A stretch of DNA of 33,585 nucleotides, from NCBI GenBank assembly GCA_003557545.1, contig PWOD01000134.1, forward strand, positions 1-33,585, read 5' to 3'. This stretch comes from a bacterium (GTDB taxonomy: Bacteria; T1Sed10-126). The notes below the pieces were generated by a model, which was given only the letters and a program-made list of their open reading frames with translations, was not told the DNA's origin and did not search any database. The translations under genes were made by a program, and so were the position numbers. Within the stretch, counting starts at the first letter, position 1; each line of letters begins with the position of its first letter. Of the stretch, positions 15,101-18,487 are shown one piece after another.

Positions 15101-16461
15101 ATTGAACAGCCCTCATCGGCATAACCAAACAGCCCTACATAATCATCACTATCACGATCGATATAAAGATCACCAATAGTGTGATCATTACCATCAAAAA
15201 TTCCTTCAAAGGTAACCGCACTGTTACCAATAGGCTCCCAGCCCGAACCACCATGGGCAGCCGGACCGGCCAGATCAGCATAGCCAACGCTGTTTTCATC
15301 AAGATCACGAATCAGAATAAAACTTGAATCACGATAATCACGGACATTATGTAACTGTTCCCAGCTGGCAATCTGGAAGGGATCGAGAATGGTTCCGGAA
15401 CCAGCATTAAACTCAGCTTTAGAAAAGCTGGCTGTGATATTCATATCTTGATCGATTAACAGGGTTTCAGCTGGATTATCACCACTCAAAGCCCCACCCC
15501 AGCTATTCAACTCCCAGAGTTCCTCAGGTACCGCAGTAATTTCGACAGTTTCGTTACCCGGCAGAAATAACGGTTCAACATAGGTTTCACCATCGACCAG
15601 AACGACACCCTCCCCACTAACAACCTGCACAGTCAGTTCCAGAATCGGAAGCTGCCAGATCGGCGTATCGGCCAACAGCTGGGGATAACCTCCGTTAGTA
15701 ATTATATTAGTTGGTTCAATATCCCACCCGGCATTAGTAAAGGTTTCAATATCTTTCATCTGTTTTGTTGTTTTACCTTCGCCGCCCTGGCTGCTGGGTT
15801 GACCAGAACTATCAATGTCCCAAAAACTTTCTATTACCTGACCGGTTGGTTCAGCCTGTCCAACAAGACCACCCACCATGTCCAGCCCATTAACTGAAGC
15901 TGCAGAAAAGACATGCTCAATCGAACCGGCATTTACTCCGCTGATTCCTCCCACCCAGAAATCACCGTTCACCTGCCCGGTAACGTAGGTTTGATAAATT
16001 TCCGCACCATCAGCCACCTGACTGACCAGTCCCCCCACATAATCTCCACCGGTAATCTGCACACTGCGCAACCCGAGCCCACTAATCCTTCCACCGGCTT
16101 CAAGAGTTCCAAACAAACCGATTTCCGACGCAAAACGATCGATAAAAAGGCTGGATATCTGATAACCCTGCCCGTTAAGCTGCCCGGAAAAACTATCTAT
16201 CGGATCCCAGCCAAATCCCCCATCGGCAGTGGGTCCAGCAAGATCACCATACCCGGGACTGCTACTGGTCAGATCATTCATCAGTACATAGTACGCCCCC
16301 GGGTCAGCTCGCATTTCATCAAGCTGCCACCAGTCCTCAATCTGATAAGGATCAGTATCGGTCCCGGAACCAGCTCCGGAAAAGGCAAAAATAACGGTTG
16401 GAACAAACAACATTGTACAAAGGATGGAAAAGACTACAAGAATCTTATAGGAATGCTTCAT
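1..16461 (-). CDS. Giant secreted GLUG-motif / InlB-type repeat surface protein (5' part, runs off window)
   Basis: The frame is open from ATG 16461 to base 1, giving 5,487 residues (well over 500 kDa), and the stop lies outside the window. It starts with a 26-residue signal peptide, so the protein is exported. The rest is a head-to-tail series of 12 complete supermodules and the start of a 13th. Each begins with a segment of the form FxGGxGTxxDPYxIxxW, then DLD...GY and DLYIDR...GLFG. About 85 GLUG motifs follow in total (such as YVGGLVG). Each series closes with an SFWD, AGWDI and NDGYPYL junction and then a beta repeat ending WxGDLxG...ASF, like the divergent InlB B-repeat family. GLUG motifs are known from large adhesin-like bacterial proteins. 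Adhesin, matrix or S-layer-associated roles are inference. The sequence is rich in D, E, G, S and N. The surface anchor, if any, would be beyond the left edge. The upstream neighbour is dapB, but this gene has its own promoter. Confidence 0.93.
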   Translation of the reverse strand, partial: MKHSYKILVVFSILCTMLFVPTVIFAFSGAGSGTDTDPYQIEDWWQLDEMRADPGAYYVLMNDLTSSSPGYGDLAGPTADGGFGWDPIDSFSGQLNGQGYQISSLFIDRFASEIGLFGTLEAGGRISGLGLRSVQITGGDYVGGLVSQVADGAEIYQTYVTGQVNGDFWVGGISGVNAGSIEHVFSAASVNGLDMVGGLVGQAEPTGQVIESFWDIDSSGQPSSQGGEGKTTKQMKDIETFTNAGWDIEPTNIITNGGYPQLLADTPIWQLPILELTVQVVSGEGVVLVDGETYVEPLFLPGNETVEITAVPEELWELNSWGGALSGDNPAETLLIDQDMNITASFSKAEFNAGSGTILDPFQIASWEQLHNVRDYRDSSFILIRDLDENSVGYADLAGPAAHGGSGWEPIGNSAVTFEGIFDGNDHTIGDLYIDRDSDDYVGLFGYADEGCSIVDLTLQNITVFGNGRVGGLAGLSRAMVRNVLVEGGQVTGNDRLVGGLVGLNESEGTIIYSHVDLTVNSEEERTGGLAGRNQGLIASSSSAGTVTGSAEVGGLVGRNEPGNITNSYSRAEVFASSIIAGGLVGENRSTISNSFATGEVVADGRAGGLLGQNIFTGVIQNSFWDIESSGLTDGIGNDEATSDIEGKTTDEMKRLDTFLNAGWDIEGSGVYGNDGYPYISGEVSPVWLISNQLDINIFGDGHVLVNGVPQEGVTGAVPGETATLEAVADDFWSFVFWDGDLAGTVPLQQLFIDGDKQIAAFFTEDQFDGGSGSETDPFQIAAWSHLHNVRDYPDSYFIITDDIDENSYGYDIYAGPTVDGGAGWQPIGSQSEPFTGHLDGQNHIVDDLYVDRPGQEAVGLFGYIAGTAAVENLQLRDYQLTGADYTAGLVGVAEQATFVNIIVGAGQVTGDDNLGGLAGHAGQSQFDQIDLIDFEIHGNNNVGGLLGTGVDLTITNLDAADLLIAADDRVGGVIGHSQQTDLDDFLLQGLDVTGANSVGGLIGQTEGGTVSRGEVLDHLVDGENNTGGLIGHNDNTNLTKLTFKTTVVNGTDQVGGVVGHHAGQLELTSFVGEVNGQVDVGGVVGVNQGTILNSFVRGLVTGQSAVAGVSGSNHGTLENLYSTAEVIAHNSGGGLVADNQGDVLASFWDIDLSQQPTSDGGEGKTTSEMKSLALYSDAGWDIEGVLQVENDGYPYLTGDSPIWEISVVHLTIDIVGLGDVLVDGETYVEQLTPVVGETIVLEVVPELYWHFVGWSGDLHSSDTLVEIYVDDSINLQADFAPDEFAGGEGTAADPYLIANWTQLNNVRDHLDAYFRLIDDLDQLSYGYEELASSHAHAGLGWQPLGEGRPDDGIDTPFTGSFDGANHTISDLYIERPEESFVGLFGLAGHQAAIADLQLEYLDIRGDWYVGGLLGHLEAGTVSNVTAAGTVSGRTRVGGLVGRNDGQLQWVSSEADVSGDYRVGGLVGRNWRDGSIEYAWSTGSVWGENQIGGLVGNSVEGSIVNSFSRSQVAAELEAGGLVGYLDDSLVSNSYAAGPVTADNRAGGLIGHQVTSAVEDSFWDKLATGQSESAGGMALTTVEMKNIYSYQAAGWEIDTTTVAGNDGYPYLNEEADPYWQLPVVFLTVDIVGQGDIMVDGDTYIAPLPLMVGETVQLTVLESDICYRFKQWQGKLTGDELVKYLAVVDNHSVTALFKPNFDAGQGTAEEPYEISNWYQLNSMRCFLTADFQLTADLDEQTDGYEKFVAADSGWIPVGNETTAFTGHLDGAGHTITGLRADHPQVDYVGLFGHISGDGTLTDLILEDFVVTGKNYVGAVAGYSACASIENLHLNHGAVSGGNYLGGLAGANQADLSSIEADELVLAGDYYTGGLVGRNYHAAIHHAAVQNLTLDAGDKSGGLAGASYNSQISQAYASGQLTAADKAGGLVGLLEQGAIRNSYARVELTGAHEVGGLIGFLEDALVENSYAAAPLTGEVDLGGLIGYNIAGIVRHSYWDVDLTGQDESDGGVGWTTAEMKQLVNYTAAGWDIEQTVEVNNDGYPYLSGDTPIWLKSPTLVLEIEGAGEIWVDGDRYREPVTTADTIELLADPAEYWQFVGWDGDVVGTDLFQTLDMSMDRKVEASFVADDFAGGDGSKETPYRIINWYNLNNIRDDLTAHYELIGDLDSGTWGYETVASSAANDSAGWDPVGLNHWQPFRGTLDGQGYAIADLTVDRPDREFVGLFGFVNDEFKVTDLLLDNLHLIGREKVGGVAGYARRAEISDLTVSGELHGGNQLGGLVGFLETGQFSTVDIMVELHGRDQVGGAVGRAQELTAHEIGVNGTIAGRDELGGIVGKVDQFQLEQSFSEVHLTGRNRVGGLAGSVDEGILTDIYSTGEIEASERFAAGLIAVNQSGHINRGYALGKITASENSGGLVARAGSAGRIENSFWNLETTRVDESVGGKPLTTAEMKNVNTYRDAGWDIVRAAQVDNQGYPYFSEDTPVWQLPYIYITVQIEGEGKVLINGETYLAPVELPSHELATIEAVPAEFYQFSHWWEDLSGPDTFVEFMVEEDLSLLAEFTPYFQAGDGTEEFPYEISDWHHLESIRGFPDLHYRLANDLDSSTRGYDSIAGPDANQGLGWDPGDSVVGNFTGTLDGRGYTISDLYIDRTDSDYVGLFSRLEGEISNLKLSGWEVQGNQYVGALAGRAEGAKMSAVEGDDLWCWGRSRVGSLAGTFSGEISDMHLSAEVIGDSYVGGLFGQADSTTISSIFEIDVETKGLNYVGGVAGTLAGSTVDLDENSTVKFSISGTDYLGGVAGRLINSEVTGFALEGDINGANYLGGVAGHAQDVELMLLDIDLQLEGGDYLGGVVGLADTGHAWGLDVAADISGNDYLGGLAGRMSAMQVSGPPDTIGYQGRLNFKASGGGSGGRIAVYGRNHLGGVAGHITGGEIALAELDVAITGADYLGGVAGQLEDGTIENSFVHGQVDGNEVVAGFVAHNAGTIDSTYSTVEVSGLNQVGGFAAVNTETISNSFWDIEKSGEESSAGASGLATDEIKDISSFTAAGWDIIGSDVEKNDGYPYLTGSTPTWRIATRITVHIEGMGTVLIDGDSYVETVLAGDTITLEAVPYVSVPEDQYWRFAGWDLDLSGTEPVKTVLMDANKVIRANFEVSEFAGGEGTEEQPYEIITWAHLDNVRNHPEAYFKLVTDLDQTTAGYDELAGPQARDYSGWYPLGDQSTPFSGNFSGDSFAIKDLYIDRPDSGNQGLFGVVDGGVITDFQLLDFDITANYAVGSVVGRHLSGTVSELFVDGKVEADQQVGGVIGINSGLIRYVQSAAEVVGQTERIGGLVGENQSQVDRSSVTGPVYGGAYAGGLVGYNDGTITGSFTETTVTSGADRVGGLVGRNLNSITNSYARTWVEGEGEVGGLIGWNSGNLTNSYSTGKVYGATQRGGLIGNNTGTISGSFWDMESSEVTVSDGGVGRDSTQMRQLSNYLAEGWAISYSDQLANDGYPIISQATGSWQKSPLLLVNIDGQGTVKIDGQTYLEPLIVSETVTLSAAPDSYWGFVEWDGDLQGDVVEQQLYVTTDRTVLASFQPEQFAGGQGTEESPYQLASWLHLQNVRDFSNAYFELIEDIDESSDGYDDYASSSANGGAGWDPVASFSGQIDGQNHTISGLYIDRPGEALVGMFGHLLSGAVVDSLQLTSVYVSGDEEVGGLAGENEGTIQNSYLEGEVVGIGDRIGGLVGRNRLGEIHTSGVDIQLSGGQTQIGGLVGQNDQGTISASYARGQVISDNGVGGLVGFNLEASIFNSYSRVDVEGMQAVGGLVGFDQDGYIEQSYASGNVDGGFLVGGLVGDITAGSQAVDSYWDEDISGQSSSPLGEPKSNQQLLDFQTYVDLGWSIVNVGEDINDGYPHPTGEADPVWVKSTYLTVDITGEGTLLVNGETYTEPGMVVQPGESVVLEALPADYWFFVEWGGALVSTERIDQLFVETDTNVELIFHDDLFAAGYGDPEAPFEIANWNHLNNMRWFPDADYLLINDLDSATFGYQEYASATAHADRGWEPVGDLLTGFSGVFDGQGKTISDYYIDRSDSDYIGLFGILDTGAEIFDLRLDNFMVTGGDYTGGLAGYGSGQLNTIGLTGMVSGADYTGGMFGRFTGSLASSYVMGEVVGQDHTAGLIGQADGAQLLESYAAASVTGDASVGGLIGSAAATTVDASFWDVDSSGQSSSAGGTGKSRFEMRGLQTFLDAGWAIEPTTVYVNDGYPYLNPDTDGWVLSSSFEIVSINGEGTIFVDGDTYVEPIMVTPGETILIEARPLSDFAGNVFWEFDNWSGDISSPEAELELVVNSDKEITANFVEATEFAGGDGTEDNPYLIANWEHLDDIRNNLSAYYAVITDFDETAHGYISNWTRLGNFTGQLDGRGHTISGLNVNHSGTNEIGLFQRIESAGRVINLGLEDIYVYGNNDVGGLAAYNYGEIYNVWIEGRVRGDIRRRIGGLIGRNHGEIDNSHFEGEVGPGDYELGGLVGQNYSGAVIRNSTADAYVHGRYDFFGGLVGQNDNGAEIYNSHSSGDIRARYDGGGLVGRNYGLIEHSSSDAEITGSNQRQGGLVGDNDNGTISHSFAEGTVNGGNHRFIGGLVGRMPNGLIEYSYATGDVNSTQRDRGGLVGYAYNNSRIYRSYATGNVNTSNRDYTGGLVGWGAGNLEIEYSYATGDVRGQNYTGGLVGYFQGRHIHYSYATGEVSGNQYVGGLVGDSRGSGHVRSSYSTGDVSGNRYVGGFIGELNQQVHNSYSTGDIFDDRNPNREIGGFIGRNYNTVTNSYSTGHVTASSNTNVNGFIGQQSGTVNNCFFDQDTAGRSDGAGTSLPTEQMTEIGTFLNAGWTIEDTTTVKNDGYPFLTMDENENPIWLKTIENFQLEIFGEGEVLVNGTPYVEPIIIPSVGETYTLEAVPEETFGEDYWRFDSWGGDLSGNQRIMDVYIDSWTEATVTFTKPDTYLLTIDQEGVGDVTVNGGHFYTDPLILPGGETVLLEASVVDECYRHSRWLGDVTGWDAVREVLVLDDIHTTAVFVPNFAGGQGTAGDPYRIASWDHLNSVRCFPGNYYMLSESLDHQSPGYSQYVNIPVGWQPLGNSADPFDGHMDGRGRTISNFHITRSGQDEVGLFGVVGPQSTVTDLNLADFTVQGADFTGALVGRNYGLISHLNIRAGSVQGADYTGGLIGRQEEDGRLDTVYSMVNVSGDDRVGGLVGQNEGSVDQTFVAGTVSGTSNAGGLVGFSFEGAVDDSFWDTQVTGQNNSAGGTALSTAEMKNIQNYLDAGWDIVHTAEDINSGYPYFAGDTDPTWKLPVVYFDIYLSGKGEISIDGAAWDVEIVKDDDTRRYRGKIFVDGETYPEVLRLEMPSSQTVNFHATPIWPWQFQHWSGDLTGTQPTQSIFMVEDLAATASFQPPFEDGRGTVEDPFEIANWEHLNNAKGFLDSYFQLVNDLDQSVYGYSQFAGSTANGGAGW
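175..1299 (-). repeat. Supermodule 12 (about 4 GLUG motifs, expanded InlB-type repeat)
   Basis: Starts FAGGQGTAGDPY. It has about four GLUG motifs, SFWD near 656 and NSGYPYF near 520. Its beta repeat contains a partial internal duplication, where ISIDGAAW is followed by a charged insert (VKDDDTRRY) and then KIFVDGETY. Confidence 0.85.
1300..3429 (-). repeat. Supermodule 11 (about 14 GLUG motifs, two InlB-type repeats)
   Basis: The longest module. It starts FAGGDGTEDNPY and has about fourteen GLUG motifs close to consensus, with many NSYSTGDV or YSYATGDV strands. The junction is NCFFDQ near 1965 instead of SFWD, and NDGYPFL is near 1829. Two tandem InlB-type repeats follow, one with VLVNGTPYVEP and one with DVTVNGGHFYTDP. 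Confidence 0.87.
3430..4503 (-). repeat. Supermodule 10 (about 4 GLUG motifs)
   Basis: Starts FAAGYGDPEAPF. It has about four GLUG motifs (YTGGLAG, YTGGMFG, HTAGLIG, SVGGLIG), SFWD near 3856, NDGYPYL near 3718, and a beta repeat with TIFVDGDTYVEP and FDNWSGDIS. Confidence 0.85.
4504..5721 (-). repeat. Supermodule 9 (about 6 GLUG motifs)
   Basis: Starts FAGGQGTEESPY. It has about six GLUG motifs, SYWD near 4912, NDGYPH near 4785, and a beta repeat with TLLVNGETYTEP and FVEWGGALV. Confidence 0.85.
5722..6999 (-). repeat. Supermodule 8 (about 7 GLUG motifs)
   Basis: Starts FAGGEGTEEQPY. It has about seven GLUG motifs (RIGGLVG, AGGLVG, RVGGLVG and others), SFWD near 6117, NDGYP near 5979, and a beta repeat with TVKIDGQTYLEP and FVEWDGDLQG. 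Confidence 0.85.
7000..8772 (-). repeat. Supermodule 7 (about 12 GLUG motifs, variant subfamily)
   Basis: Starts FQAGDGTEEFPY. It has about twelve motifs, most of the form DYLGGVAG followed by hydrophobic strands such as LDIDLQLEGG in place of the usual NSYATG element. SFWD is near 7414 and NDGYPYL near 7277. It also holds an odd segment, DDLWCWGRS, and a glycine run near 7735. Confidence 0.85.
8773..10080 (-). repeat. Supermodule 6 (about 7 GLUG motifs)
   Basis: Starts FAGGDGSKETPY. It has about seven GLUG motifs, some degenerate (QVGGAVG, LGGIVG). SFWN replaces SFWD near 9174 and NQGYPY replaces NDGYPY near 9027. Confidence 0.85.
10081..11367 (-). repeat. Supermodule 5 (about 7 GLUG motifs)
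   Basis: Starts FDAGQGTAEEPY. It has about seven GLUG motifs, an SYWD instead of SFWD junction near 10476, NDGYPYL near 10339, and a beta repeat with EIWVDGDRYREP and FVGWDGDVVG. Confidence 0.85.
11368..12609 (-). repeat. Supermodule 4 (about 6 GLUG motifs)
   Basis: Starts FAGGEGTAADPY. It has about six GLUG motifs (YVGGLLG, RVGGLVG, QIGGLVG and others). SFWD is near 11776 and NDGYPYL near 11638. The beta repeat that follows has the form DIMVDGDTYIAP...FKQWQGKLTG. Confidence 0.85.
12610..14160 (-). repeat. Supermodule 3 (about 10 GLUG motifs)
   Basis: Starts FDGGSGSETDPF. It has about ten GLUG motifs, several of the VGGVVG or LGGLAG form. SFWD is near 13013, NDGYPYL near 12889, then an InlB-type repeat. 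Confidence 0.85.
14161..15411 (-). repeat. Supermodule 2 (about 6 GLUG motifs)
   Basis: Starts FNAGSGTILDPF. It has about six GLUG motifs (for example RVGGLAG, LVGGLVG, AEVGGLVG), SFWD near 14587 and the GYP junction near 14429. An InlB-type repeat ends it. Confidence 0.85.
15412..16383 (-). repeat. Supermodule 1 (about 3 GLUG motifs)
   Basis: Runs from FSGAGSGTDTDPY to the end of the first InlB-type repeat. It has about three GLUG motifs (DYVGGLVSQ, WVGGISG, MVGGLVGQ), an SFWD junction near 15818 and an NGGYPQL junction near 15684. It is the shortest complete module in the window. Confidence 0.85.
16384..16461 (-). other. Signal peptide of the giant repeat protein
   Basis: The first 26 residues have a positively charged start (MKHSYK), a hydrophobic core (ILVVFSILCTMLFV) and a likely signal peptidase I site VIFA followed by FSGAG. 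Cys15 is not in a lipobox, so a lipoprotein is unlikely. The mature protein would begin exactly at the first supermodule. Confidence 0.85.
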
Positions 16462-16471
16462 TTAGCATAAA

Positions 16472-16477
16472 CCTCCC
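16472..16477 (-). promoter_or_regulatory. Ribosome binding site of the giant repeat gene
   Basis: GGGAGG on the minus strand, 10 bases before ATG 16461. It fixes the start together with the signal peptide that follows. Confidence 0.8.
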
Positions 16478-16511
16478 ACTAATATTAGGGACTATTTTAG
16501 ACAGCTGTATC

Positions 16512-16540
16512 ATTATAAGACGTTCGACAACAAAAAGCAA
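16512..16540 (-). promoter_or_regulatory. Sigma-70 type promoter of the giant repeat gene
   Basis: On the minus strand, TTGCTT (16535-16540) and a perfect TATAAT (16512-16517) are separated by 17 bases. This predicts a transcript start near 16505 and a short leader of about 45 bases. It would let the repeat gene be expressed independently of the dap genes upstream. Confidence 0.65.
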
Positions 16541-16670
16541 AATAGTTTTTCAGTCCAAAAATTAAATCTGCTGTTAGGTTAAGGTGTCAATCGGAACAGA
16601 ACAGAAGCTCAACTATAATTTAGAGCTAATCTTAAACTTTACAACATAGTTTAACTGCAATGGCTAACAA

Positions 16671-16696
16671 AGTCCAGAAAAACTTCAGCCTGGACT
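16671..16696 (-). terminator. Possible weak terminator hairpin after dapB
   Basis: A 7-bp inverted repeat (AGTCCAG / CTGGACT) with a 12-base loop lies about 50 bases after the dapB stop. The run of T after it is short (TTTG), so termination would be weak or absent. I see no gene in 16541-16748. Confidence 0.3.
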
Positions 16697-16748
16697 GCAA
16701 GTATTCTGAAACTTTTCATCCCTAATTTTTTAATCGAATCAGTCAATT

Positions 16749-17570
16749 TCAGCTCAGACCGAGGACCGCATCCATATCGTACAACCCCGGGGGAGCAGTT
16801 TGAACAAACTCCGCGGCCCGCAGGGCCCCCCGGGCAAAAGTTTCTCTACCGGAGGCTCTATGGGTAAACTCCAGTCGTTCACCATCACCGGCAAATATGA
16901 CGGTATGATCCCCCGGCACATCGCCGCCGCGCAAGGATAAAACGGCGATTTCATCCGGGGCGCGTTTTCCGGTAAAACCCTGCCGACCATAACAGACAAC
17001 ATCCTCCAGCTCCTGCTGTCGGGCCCGGGCAAGATCGCCGGCCAGAGTGAGAGCGGTTCCACTGGGAGCATCCTCTTTATACCGATGATGCATCTCAACT
17101 ATTTCCAGGTCGAATCCTGAATCAAGAATTTCCGCCGCCTCAACCAGAAGTTTACGCAACAGATTAATTCCGGTACTCATATTTGTTGCATAGACAACCG
17201 GGACGATTGCCGCCAACTCCTCCAGAGACTGACGGTCTGCCCTGCTCAACCCGGTGGTTCCGATAACCGCCGGAGTGGCCTTCTGCCGGGCAACCTCCAG
17301 CAGTTTACGTGTGGCCGCCGGACGGGTGAAATCAATCAGAACAACGGTTTCATCCAGAAGTTCCGCCGGAGCTGTAGAGATCTGGCAATCTGTCGAGAGA
17401 TCGAAACAAAACTGCTGTAACGAGCTGCCCGCGGCGGGATGACCCGGTTTTTCCAGGGCGCCGGCCAGCTGAAATTTTGCGGATTGAGCAACAAGCTGTA
17501 AAATCGCCTGCCCCATCCGGCCGGTAACACCACTGATTACCAGCGACAGGGGCGAGGGAGCCTGTGACAT
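16749..17570 (-). CDS. dapB: 4-hydroxy-tetrahydrodipicolinate reductase
   Basis: Reduces the DapA product to tetrahydrodipicolinate with NAD(P)H in the cytosolic diaminopimelate/lysine pathway. The 273-residue length is normal. The N-terminal nucleotide-binding loop is GVTGRMG (residues 14-20). DFT (80-82) and GTTG (104-107) follow. The catalytic signature HHRYKEDAPSGTAL (161-174) carries the expected His pair, Lys165 and the substrate-binding SGT. ATNMSTGIN (128-136) is also typical. ATG 17570 sits one base after the dapA stop, with AGGGGGTG in the 3' end of dapA as ribosome site, so the two are translationally linked. It is the last gene of the amino acid cluster. Confidence 0.97.
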   Translation of the reverse strand: MSQAPSPLSLVISGVTGRMGQAILQLVAQSAKFQLAGALEKPGHPAAGSSLQQFCFDLSTDCQISTAPAELLDETVVLIDFTRPAATRKLLEVARQKATPAVIGTTGLSRADRQSLEELAAIVPVVYATNMSTGINLLRKLLVEAAEILDSGFDLEIVEMHHRYKEDAPSGTALTLAGDLARARQQELEDVVCYGRQGFTGKRAPDEIAVLSLRGGDVPGDHTVIFAGDGERLEFTHRASGRETFARGALRAAEFVQTAPPGLYDMDAVLGLS

Positions 17571-17571
17571 T

Positions 17572-18441
17572 TCAAAGCACCCCCTGCTGTTTCAGCAGAC
17601 GGCTGAGTTTCTCACGTTGATCGTCCGCCATCTCCACGAGGGGAAGCCGCAGCTCGGAGCGACAGTAACCCATTAAACTCAGGGCCGTTTTAACTGGAAT
17701 AGGATTAGTATCCCAGAACATCGCCTCGGTCAGCGGCAAAAGTTCCTGATGAATTTCACGCGCAGTTTCCAGCTGTCCCTGCTGCCAGGCATCAACCAGT
17801 TGTTTTACAGGGCCGGGCAGTAGATTGGCCAGCACCGATACAACTCCCTGCCCACCAACAGAAAGAATCGGCAGAGTACAACTATCATCACCACTAAGCA
17901 CAGCAAACTCCGCCGGGGTTTCCTTAACTATCCGGGAGATCTGATTAAGCTCCCCGGAAGCCTCTTTAATTCCAACTATATTAGGAATTTCAGAAAGTTT
18001 AATAACAGTATCCGGCTGAAGATTAACTCCAGTCCTGGAGGGTACATTGTAAAGCACTATACCGATATCAACCGACTCCGCTATCCGGCGATAATGTTGG
18101 TACAACCCCCGTTGTGGCGGACAGTTATAATAGGGTGTAATAACCAGCGCGTAATCACAACCGGTTTCCTGGGCATGGCGGGTAAGCCGGATTGCCTCAC
18201 GGGTGCTATTAGAACCAGTCCCGGCCAGAACCCGGGAGGAGTTAACGGCGTCAACAACCGTTTCCACGACTGTTTCATGTTCCTCATAAGCAAGAGTCGC
18301 CGATTCCCCTGTGGTACCACAGGGAACAATAAAATCAGTTCCTGCCTCCTCCTGAAACTGAACCAGGCGACGAAGAGCAGCGCGGTCAACGGTCCCCTCA
18401 TTAAATGGGGTGACCAGAGCAACCATTGAACCTTGTAACAT
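17572..18441 (-). CDS. dapA: 4-hydroxy-tetrahydrodipicolinate synthase
   Basis: Condenses pyruvate with aspartate semialdehyde, the committed step of the diaminopimelate/lysine pathway. It is an NAL-family TIM barrel. I chose ATG 18441 (289 residues) rather than the in-frame GTG at 18450, because that GTG abuts the Shine-Dalgarno AAAGGAG (18450-18456), which lies 8 bases before the ATG. Counting from the GTG, the motifs are CGTTGES (44-50), YNVPSRTG (134-141) with the catalytic Tyr and substrate Arg, and GIKEASG (160-166) with Schiff-base Lys162. Subtract three for the chosen start. It is 46 bases after lysA and one base before dapB. Confidence 0.97.
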   Translation of the reverse strand: MLQGSMVALVTPFNEGTVDRAALRRLVQFQEEAGTDFIVPCGTTGESATLAYEEHETVVETVVDAVNSSRVLAGTGSNSTREAIRLTRHAQETGCDYALVITPYYNCPPQRGLYQHYRRIAESVDIGIVLYNVPSRTGVNLQPDTVIKLSEIPNIVGIKEASGELNQISRIVKETPAEFAVLSGDDSCTLPILSVGGQGVVSVLANLLPGPVKQLVDAWQQGQLETAREIHQELLPLTEAMFWDTNPIPVKTALSLMGYCRSELRLPLVEMADDQREKLSRLLKQQGVL

Positions 18442-18449
18442 TTCGCCCA

Positions 18450-18456
18450 CTCCTTT
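18450..18456 (-). promoter_or_regulatory. Ribosome binding site deciding the dapA start
   Basis: AAAGGAG lies 8 bases before ATG 18441. The upstream in-frame GTG at 18450-18448 adjoins and partly overlaps this site, so it is a poor start. Confidence 0.8.
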
Positions 18457-18487
18457 GTGACAGATTTAAAATTAAACTTTTATAAAT

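Noticed and set aside
1-16460. Many open frames of 60-240 codons on the plus strand and in a second minus frame
   Set aside because: They are antisense or shifted shadows of the single giant minus-strand frame. Their translations have no family resemblance and lack ribosome sites, while the minus frame shows regular protein motifs throughout.
1-16460. CRISPR-like or noncoding tandem repeats
   Set aside because: The repetition is at protein level (GLUG motifs of variable DNA sequence and spacing), not short identical repeats with unique spacers.
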